Shown: in pieces, positions 28,516 through 37,260 of the stretch | Numbering within the stretch: the stretch's first letter is position 1 | Layout of the letters: the number at the start of each line of letters is the position of its first letter | NCBI GenBank assembly: GCA_016871395.1 | Contig: VFYV01000001.1 | Coordinates: 1 to 64,000, forward strand | Reading direction: 5' to 3' | Origin: Actinomycetota bacterium | GTDB lineage: Bacteria > Actinomycetota > Acidimicrobiia > Acidimicrobiales > Ilumatobacteraceae | DNA length: 64,000 bases | The notes under the pieces: model-generated | Told to the model about the DNA's origin: nothing | Seen by the model: the letters and a program-made list of their open reading frames with translations, nothing else | Databases searched by the model: none | Program-made: the position numbers and the translations under genes

Positions 28516-28530
28516 TACAACATCGTTGTA
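28516..28530 (+). promoter_or_regulatory. Perfect palindrome upstream of the binding-protein gene
   Basis: TACAACATCGTTGTA has two six-base arms around three bases and lies about 50 bases before the dppA-like ATG. TAGCGT follows at its right edge and could be a -10, in which case the palindrome would be a repressor site. The regulator is not identified. Confidence 0.4.
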
Positions 28531-28579
28531 GCGTACGAGGCGTCAACGTCCGACATTCGTTGGCGAAAGGGTAGGGACA

Positions 28580-30349
28580 ATGAAAGTGCGAAGCAAAGTT
28601 CTCGCCATCGTGGCCCTGGTGGGTCTCGTGGCGGGCGCCTGCGGCGGCTCCGGTGACGGAGTACAAAGCGGCGAGGAGTCCGGTGGTCTGTCGGCCACCT
28701 TGGACGGAGTCAAGGACGGTGGCACCTTGTACGTGCTCACGAGCGCGGAGGGTGCGTCTACCCTGGACCCGCAGCGCGTGTACACCGGCGCCGAGCTGGG
28801 CGCGTGGGGTTCCACGTTCGCCCGCACGTTGACCTCGTACAAGCCGGTGGCCGGCAAGGACGGCACCTCACTGGTGGCCGACATGGCCACCGACCTCGGC
28901 ACCGCATCCGATGATCTCACCACCTGGTCGTTCACCCTTCGTGACGGCATCACGTGGGAAGACGGATCGGAAGTGACCTGCGCCGACGTCGCGTACGGTG
29001 TGTCGCGCACCTTCGGGTCCGAAGTCACCGCGTTCGACGGCCCGCAGTACGCCGTCAGCTACCTCGACATTCCCGCGGGCGACTACGACACCGATAGTGC
29101 CTACCCGGGCCCGTGGTTGGCCACCGAGGAAGAGCAGGCTCTCTTCGACGAGGCCGTTAGCTGCGATGGCAAGACGATCACCTTCAATCTGAAGGTTCCG
29201 GTCGCCGACTTCAACTTCACCGTCAGTTTGTTGGCGTTCGCCCCGGTTCCCGAGGCCCAGGACACCGCCGATCAGTACGGTCTCAAGCCGTTCTCGAACG
29301 GTCCCTTCAAGGTGGAGACCTACGAGGAGGGCAAGGAGTTGGTACTCGTGCGCAACGAGAACTGGAACGCCGAGTCCGACGAGGTGCGTGCGCCCAAGGT
29401 CGACAAGATCGTCTGGCAGTTCGGTCTCGATGAGACCGTCATCGACGAGCGCATGCTCGCCGATTCGGGTGATGACAAGAACGCCATCGTGTACGGCGGC
29501 ATCCTGCCCGTGAACCTCCAGACCGTGTTCGGCGACGAGTCGCTGAAGGACCGTCGCACCGACGGTTTCGACGGATTCGTGACCTACACGATGCTCAACA
29601 TCAAGACCGTCTCGTGCCTCGAGGTGCGTCAGGCGATCTGGTTGGCCCTCGACCGCGAGGCTCTGCGCACCGCGGCGGGCGGACCCTTCACCGGTGAGTT
29701 CGCCCAGAGCTTTGTCGCACCGTTGTTGACGACCGACTATGCACCGGCGAAGTTGCTCGACGGGACGAAAGGCGATGGCACCCCGAACACGAAGGCCGCC
29801 ATCGCCAAGATGAACGAAGCGAAGGAGAAGTGCCCCGAGGTGTACGCCAAGGCCACCGAGGACGGCCTGCGCTTCGACCATCCCGACACGGACACCTGGA
29901 AGAAGTACATGGCGATCTGGATCGACACGCTTGGTGCCGCCGGCATCAAGATCAACGACAATCCGATAGAGCAATCCAAGTACTACGCCACCATCAACGG
30001 TGATCAGGGTGACCTGATGTCCGCCGGATGGGCCGCGGACTGGGCCAATGCCTCGACCGTATTGCCCGAACTGTTCGGAAAGGGGGGCGGGTTCAACTAC
30101 CACAACAACGAGGAGGATCCGGCCTTCGCCGAGTTCCAGACCAAGGCGGAAGAAGCCAAGATGGAGACCGACCGTGCGGCGCAAGCCAAGCTGTGGAAGG
30201 AACTGAACCAGTACGTGATCGATCAGGTGTGGTCGATCCCCGGATCGGCGTCCAAGGCGCAGAACATCGTGGGCTCGAACGTGCGTGGTGCCTACCAGTG
30301 GCTCCCGTTCGGTTGGTACAACCTCGGTGACCTCGGCCTGGCCGGCTGA
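28580..30349 (+). CDS. Solute-binding lipoprotein, family 5 (DppA/OppA-like)
   Basis: 589 residues. The N-terminus is a lipoprotein signal peptide (KSKV-like basic start, hydrophobic stretch, lipobox VAGAC with the lipidated cysteine at about residue 21), then a small glycine/serine linker. The SBP_bac_5 fold follows. It captures oligopeptides or similar solutes outside the membrane and delivers them to the permeases. The ligand specificity cannot be read, and nickel or opine binding is also possible in this family. A long leader with a palindrome precedes it, and a strong stem-loop follows it. Confidence 0.92.
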   Translation: MKVRSKVLAIVALVGLVAGACGGSGDGVQSGEESGGLSATLDGVKDGGTLYVLTSAEGASTLDPQRVYTGAELGAWGSTFARTLTSYKPVAGKDGTSLVADMATDLGTASDDLTTWSFTLRDGITWEDGSEVTCADVAYGVSRTFGSEVTAFDGPQYAVSYLDIPAGDYDTDSAYPGPWLATEEEQALFDEAVSCDGKTITFNLKVPVADFNFTVSLLAFAPVPEAQDTADQYGLKPFSNGPFKVETYEEGKELVLVRNENWNAESDEVRAPKVDKIVWQFGLDETVIDERMLADSGDDKNAIVYGGILPVNLQTVFGDESLKDRRTDGFDGFVTYTMLNIKTVSCLEVRQAIWLALDREALRTAAGGPFTGEFAQSFVAPLLTTDYAPAKLLDGTKGDGTPNTKAAIAKMNEAKEKCPEVYAKATEDGLRFDHPDTDTWKKYMAIWIDTLGAAGIKINDNPIEQSKYYATINGDQGDLMSAGWAADWANASTVLPELFGKGGGFNYHNNEEDPAFAEFQTKAEEAKMETDRAAQAKLWKELNQYVIDQVWSIPGSASKAQNIVGSNVRGAYQWLPFGWYNLGDLGLAG

Positions 30350-30369
30350 CATCGGGAAATGACTCGCCA

Positions 30370-30400
30370 GGTGGGTGGTCGCGCGGTGCGACCACCCACC
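30370..30400 (+). other. 13-bp stem-loop between binding-protein and permease genes
   Basis: Arms of 13 perfectly paired bases (30370-30382 and 30388-30400, beginning GGTGGGTGG) enclose a five-base loop. No T-run follows, so it is not a classic terminator. Inside the operon it could protect the upstream mRNA from 3' decay or partly stop transcription, giving more binding protein than permease, as is common in such operons. Confidence 0.75.
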
Positions 30401-30422
30401 AGCGCGTCGCGGGCGTCATGAG

Positions 30423-31412
30423 ATGATCTTTTTCGTTCTTCGTCGTTCCTTCTTCGCGATCGTTCTGTTGCTGATCGTCAGCGCCTTCACTTTCGTCATC
30501 TTCTCCGCGCTCCCGTCGGACCCGGCGGCTCTCACCTGCGGCAAGAACTGCCGTCCCGAGGTGATCGAGTCCAACCGCGAGCGTCTTGGCTACGACAGGC
30601 CGTTGGTCGAGCAGTACGGCGCGTACATGAAGGGCATCTTCGCCGGCCGTACGTACGGCGAGGAGGGCTCCTCGATTCACTGCTCGGCGCCGTCTCTCGG
30701 ATATTCCTACGACCGTCACGAGTGCGTCACCACGCTGATCGCATCCACCCTGCCCGTGACGGCGTCCATCGCCCTGGGGGCCTTCGTCCTGTGGATGGTC
30801 ATCGGGGTCGGTTTGGGCACCCTCGCCGCGCTCAAACGGGGCCGATGGCAGGACCGGGTGGCCACCGCGTTCAGCGTGATCGGTGTGAGCCTCCCGACGT
30901 TCTTCCTTGGTTTGATCTTCATCATGGTCTTCGTGATCTGGACGGGCTTACTCCCGTTCCCGCGCTACACCGGTCTCACCGAAAACCCCGTCGAATGGTT
31001 CATGTCCTTGCTGTTGCCGTGGTTCGTGCTGGCGATCATCTCGGCGGCGACGTACGTGCGCATGACCCGTAACGGGATACTCGAGGTGATGAACGAGGAG
31101 TTCGTGCGACTCGGTATCGCCAAGGGTCTACCGCGACGACGTTTGATCGTCACCTACGTTCTGCGCGCGGCGCTCGTGCCCATCGTGACCATCGCCGGTC
31201 TCGACTTCGCCTTCCTGCTGGGTGGTGCGCTCGTGACCGAGAGCATCTTCAACCTGCCGGGTCTCGGCAAGCTGACCTTGGCCGCCGTGATCAACTCCGA
31301 TCTACCGATCCTGGTGGCGACCACCATGGTGTCGGCCGTCTTCATCGTGGTGGCCAACACCGTCGTGGACATCCTGTACGGCTATCTCGACCCTCGAGTG
31401 AGGGTGAAGTGA
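30423..31412 (+). CDS. Peptide/nickel-type ABC transporter permease (DppB-like)
   Basis: 329 residues with six predicted membrane segments, starting with MIFFVLRRSFFAIVLLLIV. The external loop between segments 1 and 2 is rich in cysteines (TCGKNC, HCSAPS, HECV), more than usual, and may hold disulfides. The DppB-type C-terminal signature GGALVTESIFNLPGLG is present. ATG 30423 is used because the codons upstream lie in the stem-loop region and encode no membrane segment. The next gene overlaps it by four bases. Confidence 0.9.
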   Translation: MIFFVLRRSFFAIVLLLIVSAFTFVIFSALPSDPAALTCGKNCRPEVIESNRERLGYDRPLVEQYGAYMKGIFAGRTYGEEGSSIHCSAPSLGYSYDRHECVTTLIASTLPVTASIALGAFVLWMVIGVGLGTLAALKRGRWQDRVATAFSVIGVSLPTFFLGLIFIMVFVIWTGLLPFPRYTGLTENPVEWFMSLLLPWFVLAIISAATYVRMTRNGILEVMNEEFVRLGIAKGLPRRRLIVTYVLRAALVPIVTIAGLDFAFLLGGALVTESIFNLPGLGKLTLAAVINSDLPILVATTMVSAVFIVVANTVVDILYGYLDPRVRVK

Positions 31413-32419
31413 CGCTGTTGTCCGTGCGCGACCTGCGCGTCACCTTCGGCACCGCGGACGGCGACGTCCATGCGGTGAAGGGGGTGTCCTTCGACGTGTC
31501 CCCGGGCGAGACCGTGGCCATCGTCGGCGAGAGCGGTTCGGGCAAGTCGGTCACGGCCAACTCGCTCCTGCGGCTGAACTTCGGTGCCGACGTGCGCACC
31601 AGTGGGCAGGTGCTGCTGGAGGGTCGCGACATCCTCGCCATGAGCGACGAAGAAGTGCGTCATGTGCGCGGGCGCGAGGTGGCGATGATCTTCCAGGATC
31701 CACTCACCGCCTTGAACCCCTTCTACTCCGTGGGTCGACAGATCGGTGAGGCGTACGCGGTTCATCACCCGGAAGCGTCCAAGAAGGAACTTCGCGAGAT
31801 CGCTCTGGACTCCCTCCACAAGGTGGGAATCCCGGAGCCCGGCAAGCGCATCGATCAACATCCCCACGAGTTCTCCGGAGGCATGCGGCAGAGAATCGTG
31901 ATCGCCATCGCCTTGGTCAACAGCCCAAAGATCCTCATCGCCGACGAGCCGACCACCGCCCTCGACGTCACCGTGCAGGCGCAGATCCTCGAACTGATCG
32001 CGGCGATGCAGGCGGAGCACGGTTCGGCGGTGATCCTGATCACCCACGACCTGGGCGTGGTTGCCGAGATCACCGAGCGGGTGATGGTGATGTACGCGGG
32101 TCGGGTGGTGGAGTCGGCCGCGGTGGCCGACGCATTCGTCACGCCGACCCACCCGTACACGCGTGGACTGCTGAAGTCGGTCAAGAGCCTCGACTCCGTT
32201 CGTCATGAGCGCCTGGAATCGATCCCGGGAATTCCCCCGTCCCTGATCAATCTTCCGTCGGGCTGTCCGTTCCACCCTCGATGCGCGCACGCGGACTCGT
32301 TGGCCGGGCGTTGCTCAACCGAGGTTCCAGAGCTACGTCGGGTCGGACCGGGTTCGTCGGCGTGTCATCTCCCCGACGAGCGCCTCCTGAATTTGCTCGG
32401 AGGTGCCCATGAGCGGTGA
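31409..32419 (+). CDS. ABC transporter ATPase (DppD-like)
   Basis: 336 residues. Walker A GESGSGKSVT, Q-loop FQDPLTALNP, signature FSGGMRQR, Walker B ILIADEPTTALDV and the H-loop in LITHDLGVV are all intact, so it should hydrolyse ATP. The C-terminal oligo_HPY domain with CPFHPRC is typical of peptide-transporter ATPases and may bind an iron-sulfur cluster. The start is GTG 31409, overlapping the permease stop. Confidence 0.92.
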   Translation: MTLLSVRDLRVTFGTADGDVHAVKGVSFDVSPGETVAIVGESGSGKSVTANSLLRLNFGADVRTSGQVLLEGRDILAMSDEEVRHVRGREVAMIFQDPLTALNPFYSVGRQIGEAYAVHHPEASKKELREIALDSLHKVGIPEPGKRIDQHPHEFSGGMRQRIVIAIALVNSPKILIADEPTTALDVTVQAQILELIAAMQAEHGSAVILITHDLGVVAEITERVMVMYAGRVVESAAVADAFVTPTHPYTRGLLKSVKSLDSVRHERLESIPGIPPSLINLPSGCPFHPRCAHADSLAGRCSTEVPELRRVGPGSSACHLPDERLLNLLGGAHER

Positions 32420-33401
32420 GGTCGTTCTCGAGGCCCGGTCGTTGGTGAAATGGTTCCCGACCGGATCGTCGAAGTTGTTGAATCGCCCCACCGACATGTT
32501 GCAGGCCGTCGACGGTGTCTCATTCAGCCTGGACCGGGGGACGACACTGGCCGTGGTGGGTGAGTCCGGCTGCGGTAAGTCCACCCTCGGTCGCCTTCTG
32601 GCCCGTCTCATCGAGCCGACGTCGGGATCGGTGATCCTCGACGGAACCGACGTCACCGCCGCGTCCTCCAAGGAGTTGTTGGCGTTGCGTCGCGACATCC
32701 AGGTGGTGTTTCAGGACCCCTACGCGTGCCTCAACCCGCGACACAGCATCGGCCAGAGCATCGGAACTCCCATTCGTATCCAGAAGACCCTGTCCCGGGC
32801 GGGGGAGAAGGAACGGGTGCGCGAGCTGATGGGTCTCGTGGGATTGAACCCCGAGCACTACAACCGGTTCCCGCACGAGTTCTCCGGCGGTCAACGACAG
32901 CGCGCCGGAATCGCGCGAGCGTTGGCGCTCAGCCCCAAGGTGATCGTCGCCGACGAGCCGGTGTCGGCCCTCGACGTGTCGATCCAGGCCCAGATCCTCA
33001 ACCTGATGGAGGATCTGCAGCGACAGCTGGGGCTCTCGTACGTGTTCATCGCGCACGATCTGTCGGTGGTGCGTCACATCGCCGATCGGGTGGCCGTGAT
33101 GTACCTCGGCAAGATCGTGGAAATCGGGGATCCGGAGTCGGTGTACGACACGACCGCCCATCCGTACAGCCGTGCGTTGTTGTCGGCGGTGCCCGTGGCC
33201 GATCCCCGAAACGCCAGCCGACGTACCCGCATCGTGCTCACCGGGGACGTTCCGAGCCCGGTCGATCCGCCGTCCGGGTGCCGCTTTCGCACCCGTTGCC
33301 CCAAGGCCGAGGCCCGTTGTGCGACCGAGGAACCCCTGTTGGTGGACGCGCCGGGGCGTCGGGCCGGCGAGCACCTGGTGGCCTGCCATTTCCCCGACTG
33401 A
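32409..33401 (+). CDS. ABC transporter ATPase (DppF-like)
   Basis: 330 residues, the second ATPase of the importer. Walker A GESGCGKSTLG, Q-loop FQDPYACLNP, signature FSGGQRQRAG, Walker B VIVADEPVSALDV and an H-loop in FIAHDLSVV are intact. The C-terminus carries the oligo_HPY pattern with RCPKAEARC. ATG 32409 is preferred, with GTG 32403 as an alternative. It overlaps the preceding ATPase gene by 11 bases. secG follows after 20 bases. Confidence 0.92.
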   Translation: MSGEVVLEARSLVKWFPTGSSKLLNRPTDMLQAVDGVSFSLDRGTTLAVVGESGCGKSTLGRLLARLIEPTSGSVILDGTDVTAASSKELLALRRDIQVVFQDPYACLNPRHSIGQSIGTPIRIQKTLSRAGEKERVRELMGLVGLNPEHYNRFPHEFSGGQRQRAGIARALALSPKVIVADEPVSALDVSIQAQILNLMEDLQRQLGLSYVFIAHDLSVVRHIADRVAVMYLGKIVEIGDPESVYDTTAHPYSRALLSAVPVADPRNASRRTRIVLTGDVPSPVDPPSGCRFRTRCPKAEARCATEEPLLVDAPGRRAGEHLVACHFPD

Positions 33402-33421
33402 CCCCGTTAGCCTCGAGAGTC

Positions 33422-33661
33422 GTGCGGGACCTGCTGATGTACTTCATGGTGGTGGTCAACGTCGTATCGACCATCGGGATGGTCGCCGGCATCTTGATGC
33501 ACAGCGGTAAAGGTGGAGGACTTTCCGACATGTTCGGAGGGGGTAGCAGTGCCGGTATCGGTTCGGCGGCGGCCGAGCGCAACCTGAACCGCATCACATT
33601 CGTGGTCACGCTCGTGTGGGTGGTGTCGATTCTGAGTCTTGGCTTCTTGCTGGTTCGGTGA
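33422..33661 (+). CDS. secG: Preprotein translocase subunit SecG
   Basis: 79 residues with two membrane segments (about 4-24 and 57-77) joined by the conserved loop HSGKGGGLSDMFGGG. It is the small auxiliary subunit of the SecYEG protein-export channel. The start is GTG 33422, with TAGCCT eight bases upstream. In other actinobacteria it directly follows tpiA; here the ABC importer separates them. Confidence 0.9.
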   Translation: MRDLLMYFMVVVNVVSTIGMVAGILMHSGKGGGLSDMFGGGSSAGIGSAAAERNLNRITFVVTLVWVVSILSLGFLLVR

Positions 33662-33694
33662 TCGGGTCGACCGCCGGTATCTTTGCAGTCCCAC

Positions 33695-33781
33695 GTCGAA
33701 GTGGCGGAACAGGCAGACGCGCTAGCTTGAGGGGCTAGTGATCGTAAGATCGTGAGGGTTCAAGTCCCTCCTTCGACACCA
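33695..33781 (+). tRNA. tRNA-Leu (anticodon GAG)
   Basis: A class II cloverleaf. The acceptor is GTCGAAG with CTTCGAC, the anticodon arm CTAGC-TTGAGGG-GCTAG gives anticodon GAG, the long variable arm is formed by GATC-GTAA-GATC, and the T arm is GAGGG-TTCAAGT-CCCTC. The discriminator is A and CCA is encoded (33779-33781). TATCTT at 33680-33685 is a possible -10. Confidence 0.95.
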
Positions 33782-33795
33782 CCACCGCATCGGCG

Positions 33796-33814
33796 CAAAA
33801 ACGGTCCGTTTTTG
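33796..33814 (+). terminator. Terminator after tRNA-Leu
   Basis: CAAAAACGG and CCGTTTTTG are perfect inverted arms around a single T. The T-run in the right arm serves the rightward tRNA transcript, and the A-run would serve as a T-run for leftward transcripts, so it may also act from the other side. It lies 15 bases after the tRNA and six before the end of the convergent methyltransferase gene. Confidence 0.7.
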
Positions 33815-33819
33815 TCGAG

Positions 33820-34431
33820 TCACTTGGTCGCTACGCCGCGATACAGGAAGCCCATCACCTTGGGTCCGGCCATGTAGTCGGCGGAGTACGTGTCGATGGT
33901 CAGACCACTGGCGCGCACGAGGGCGGGGATGTCACGATCGAGATGACAGCCTCCGAACAGGCGGCCATGAAGGCCGTTGAGCCGACGTTGACGCCGGGCC
34001 ACGACGGGATCGGGGGAGCGACCATGATCGACGAAGTGGAGTCGCCCACCCCACCGCAACACGCGACGGATCTCGCTGAGGGCCCGTTCGACGTCGGGGA
34101 TCGTGCACAGGGTCATGGTGGACACCACGTGGTCGACGGATTCGTCGGCCAGTTCCAACCGTGCTCCGTCCAGCCCGACGTACTCGACCGACATTCCTCT
34201 CGCCCGAAGGCGTCGATCGGCGATACCCCGCACACTGGTCGCGGGATCCACGGCGTAGAGATGTCGGACCGTGTTCGGTAGGAACGCAACGTTGGCTCCG
34301 GCACCGAATCCGACCTCGAGAACTCGTCCGTCGATTTCGGCCACTTGCGTGCGTCGGATCTCGCGGAAATCTGCGGTGTCGAGGACACGGTCGATCAATC
34401 GAGGGAGAACCCAGTCGGTGTAGACGCCCAT
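33820..34431 (-). CDS. Class I SAM-dependent methyltransferase
   Basis: 203 residues. Motif I is VLEVGFGAGANVAFLP at about residues 41-56, then LYAVDPA, a region VDHVVSTMTLCTIPD, and VLRWGGRLHFVDHG. This belongs to the Methyltransf_11 group, like several proteins annotated as phospholipid or quinone methylases, though the substrate is unknown. The start is ATG 34431, two bases after the thrH stop, so the two form an operon. Confidence 0.85.
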   Translation of the reverse strand: MGVYTDWVLPRLIDRVLDTADFREIRRTQVAEIDGRVLEVGFGAGANVAFLPNTVRHLYAVDPATSVRGIADRRLRARGMSVEYVGLDGARLELADESVDHVVSTMTLCTIPDVERALSEIRRVLRWGGRLHFVDHGRSPDPVVARRQRRLNGLHGRLFGGCHLDRDIPALVRASGLTIDTYSADYMAGPKVMGFLYRGVATK

Positions 34432-34433
34432 GG

Positions 34434-35063
34434 TCAGTCGTATTCGAGCGCGCTCATCAGGTTCTCGAACAAGTCGTCGTAGGTGTCGAGCGCCGGGAAC
34501 TGAGGGAATTCGGCGATCACGTTGTCCGGTGCGAGAAACAGAAAGCCGGCATGTGCGGCACCGAGCATCGCGGTGTCGTTGTACGAGTCGCCGGCGGCCA
34601 CCACCCGCAGGTTGAGCGATCGGAACGCCTCGACCGCTCGCTGTTTTTGGTTGGCCTGGCGCAACTCGAAGTCCACGATGCGATCGTTGGAGACGATCAG
34701 ACGATGGCACAAGATGGTCGGGAAATTCAACTTGCGCATGAGCGGGCGGGCGAACTGTTCGAAGGTGTCGGACAGAAAGATCAACTGAGCTCGTGATCGC
34801 AGGGCCGCGACGAAGTCGACCGCCCCGGGGAGCGGATCGAGACCGGCGATGACATCTTCGATGAGGGACATGGTGAGCCCCTCGCGGTCGAGGATGTCGA
34901 TGCGGTAGCGCATCAACTTGTCGTAGTCAGGCTCGTCTCGCGTGGTCCGACGCAGTTCTGGAAGCCCCGTGCGTTCGGCGACTGCGATCCAGATTTCGGG
35001 CACGACGACCCCCTCGAGGTCGAGACAAACGAGGCTCTGGCTGGGTCGCTGGGCGATGCTCAC
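34434..35063 (-). CDS. thrH: ThrH-type phosphoserine phosphatase / homoserine phosphotransferase
   Basis: 209 residues, HAD superfamily. It starts its core with CLDLEGVVVPEIWIAVAE, in which the nucleophile and acid/base aspartate pair is D-L-E, the distinctive form of ThrH. It continues through IFLSDTFEQFA, the ANQKQR lysine region and AAGDSYNDTAML, closely following Pseudomonas ThrH. That enzyme removes phosphate from phosphoserine and can pass it to homoserine, linking serine and threonine synthesis. The start is GTG 35063. It is co-transcribed with the methyltransferase. Confidence 0.88.
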   Translation of the reverse strand: MSIAQRPSQSLVCLDLEGVVVPEIWIAVAERTGLPELRRTTRDEPDYDKLMRYRIDILDREGLTMSLIEDVIAGLDPLPGAVDFVAALRSRAQLIFLSDTFEQFARPLMRKLNFPTILCHRLIVSNDRIVDFELRQANQKQRAVEAFRSLNLRVVAAGDSYNDTAMLGAAHAGFLFLAPDNVIAEFPQFPALDTYDDLFENLMSALEYD

Positions 35064-35093
35064 CCGGACATTCTGGCATTCGGCGCCGGAGCG

Positions 35094-36095
35094 TCAGTGA
35101 ACCTCGGCGCGCAGACGGTCCTGAAACCAGGCCACCGCGATCTCGTGTTTCGGACTCAGCGGACCTCCACGATAGGTGCCCGAATCGAGCCCTCGTTGCA
35201 CTTGCTCGCACATGGCCTGGTCCTCGTCGAGAACGACGTTGGACATCGAAACCATGGCCTCGATGTCGGCTTGGGTCGCCGACTCCGAGTAGTAGTCGTA
35301 GACGACGTGGGTGCGATCTCTCCCCACCGGAATGATCCGCTCGACGTTCATGCCATCGGCATAGATGTTGAGGGCCAGATTCGGATAGCGGAAGAGCCAG
35401 GCACCTCCCGACGGTGACCCTTCGGTGGTGTCACAGGTGTGATGGCAATAGCCGGGCTCGGGCACCGAGACCCGGTAGGTGCGCATGTCGAGGGCCCGGG
35501 TGAGGGAGGGGTGGATCAGTTGCACGTGGTAGCCCTCGAGATAGTTGTCCACGTACGTCTTCCAGTTGCACTCCAGAGTCCGCACCATGCGGCGCACGAA
35601 GCGGAAGCGGTCGACGGGGAAGCGACCCACGATCTCGGTAAGGCCGCCAAGATCACTGAACAGGTCGGTCTCACCCCGACGAATACGCACAAAAACCATT
35701 CCACACCAGGTTGCGACATCGACGGGGGTGAGGATCCGTTGTTCGGGACACAGCTCCGTGGACTCTCCGAAATCCCGGGCCGACACCAGATCGCCTCTCC
35801 AATTGAAGGCCCACCCATGGTATCGACACACCAAATTGCCGGTGACACCCGAACCGGGCCACAGGATCGGCCCGGCGCGATGCGGACACACGTTGAGGAA
35901 ACCCACCAAGTCACCACCCGGTCGGCGCGCGACCAGCACCGGAAAATCGGCGATATCCGCGGCGACGTAGGAGCCATCGGACGCGACTTCGGTCTCGGAG
36001 CAGAACATCAGCCATTGATCGGACCACACGGAGACCCGTTCACGTTGGTACCAGTCGGCGTCACGGTACAGGCGGGGGTCGAGGGCGATCGCCAC
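35094..36095 (-). CDS. Rieske non-heme iron oxygenase, catalytic subunit
   Basis: 333 residues. The N-terminal Rieske domain has the cluster ligands CPHRAG and CRYHGW. The C-terminal catalytic domain carries a mononuclear iron site with histidines in NYLEGYHVQLIHPSL. Such oxygenases hydroxylate aromatic rings, steroids or quaternary amines and need a reductase, which is not in this window. It is one base from the acyl-CoA dehydrogenase gene and lies in the leftward operon that starts at 38001. Confidence 0.9.
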   Translation of the reverse strand: MAIALDPRLYRDADWYQRERVSVWSDQWLMFCSETEVASDGSYVAADIADFPVLVARRPGGDLVGFLNVCPHRAGPILWPGSGVTGNLVCRYHGWAFNWRGDLVSARDFGESTELCPEQRILTPVDVATWCGMVFVRIRRGETDLFSDLGGLTEIVGRFPVDRFRFVRRMVRTLECNWKTYVDNYLEGYHVQLIHPSLTRALDMRTYRVSVPEPGYCHHTCDTTEGSPSGGAWLFRYPNLALNIYADGMNVERIIPVGRDRTHVVYDYYSESATQADIEAMVSMSNVVLDEDQAMCEQVQRGLDSGTYRGGPLSPKHEIAVAWFQDRLRAEVH

Positions 36096-36096
36096 G

Positions 36097-37245
36097 TCAG
36101 AGACCCAGGTCCTTGGCGATGATGCTCTTCATGACCTCGGTCGTTCCCCCGTAGATGGTGGTGATCCGAGCGTCAGCGTAGGCGCGCGCGATGGGATACT
36201 CCCGCATGTATCCGTACCCTCCGAACAACTGCAGACATTTGTCGGCAACCCGCTTCAACAGTTCGGTGCACCAGTACTTGGCCGCCGCGGCTTCGGCCGC
36301 CGAGAGTCGCGAGGCGTTGAGGGCGAGGATGCAAGCGTCGACGTAGGCCTGAGCGACCTCGACCGCGGTTCTCTGCTCGGCCAGAACGAATTTGGTGTTC
36401 TGGAACGCTCCGATGGTGGTGCCGAACGCCTTGCGCTCCTTCACGTACTCGAGGGTCCAACCCACACACGCGCGTGCCGAGGCCAAGCTTGCCACGGCAA
36501 TCGACAGTCGTTCTTGGGCCAAGTTGGAGGTCAGATAGTGGAAGGCGCGGCCCTCGTCGCCGAGAAGATTCGCGACGGGCACCTCGACGTCGTTGAAGAA
36601 CAATTCGGACGTGTCGGCACTCGTTTGACCGATCTTGTCGAGATTTCGTCCCCGCTCGAAGCCCGGCATCCCTCGCTCGACCACCAGCAGGGACATGCCG
36701 GTGTGACGCTGTGTGGGGTCGGTCTTGGCCGCCACGATGACGAGGTCGCTGTTGATTCCGTTGGTGATGAAGGTCTTGGATCCGTTGAGGATGTACCGGT
36801 CGCCGTCCCGGCGCGCGGTGGTGGTGATACTGGCCAGGTCGCTTCCGGTGCCCGGCTCGGTCATGGCGATGGCGGTGATGAGTTCCCCCGACGCGATACC
36901 GGGTAGCCAACGAGTCTTCTGCTCGGCGTTGCAGATGTCGGTGAAGTACGGGGTGGTGATGTCGTTGTGCAAGGTGATGCCGTTTCCGGCACCGCCGATT
37001 CCGGCCAAGGCCAACTCTTCGCCGATGACGGCGTTGAATCGAAAGTCGCTACTTCCACCGCCGCCGTACTGCTCCGGCACGGCCATTCCGAGAAATCCAC
37101 TGGCTCCAGCTTTGGTGTAGAGGTCGCGGGGGGCGATTCCCTCCTCCTCCCACCGGAGGTAATCGGGGGCTATCTCTTTCGAAACGAAGGATCGAAAGCT
37201 CTCGGCGAACGCCAGATGATCGTCGTCGTACAGGGAGCGCTCCAT
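36097..37245 (-). CDS. Acyl-CoA dehydrogenase
   Basis: 382 residues with the complete FAD fold: the N-terminal helical domain, the middle beta domain with AMTEPGTGSDLASI and LNGSKTFITNG, and the C-terminal helical domain ending in LFGGYGYMREYPIAR and GGTTEVMKSIIAK. The catalytic glutamate is likely in the GGTTEVMKS segment. It introduces a double bond between C2 and C3 of an acyl-CoA. It is the middle gene of the SDR, ACAD, Rieske operon. Confidence 0.93.
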   Translation of the reverse strand: MERSLYDDDHLAFAESFRSFVSKEIAPDYLRWEEEGIAPRDLYTKAGASGFLGMAVPEQYGGGGSSDFRFNAVIGEELALAGIGGAGNGITLHNDITTPYFTDICNAEQKTRWLPGIASGELITAIAMTEPGTGSDLASITTTARRDGDRYILNGSKTFITNGINSDLVIVAAKTDPTQRHTGMSLLVVERGMPGFERGRNLDKIGQTSADTSELFFNDVEVPVANLLGDEGRAFHYLTSNLAQERLSIAVASLASARACVGWTLEYVKERKAFGTTIGAFQNTKFVLAEQRTAVEVAQAYVDACILALNASRLSAAEAAAAKYWCTELLKRVADKCLQLFGGYGYMREYPIARAYADARITTIYGGTTEVMKSIIAKDLGL

Positions 37246-37260
37246 GCCCCCATTCTGCCG

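Noticed and set aside
28868-30352. 494-codon open frame antisense to the solute-binding protein
   Set aside because: It lies opposite a clear lipoprotein gene with signal peptide; its composition is that of a shadow frame.
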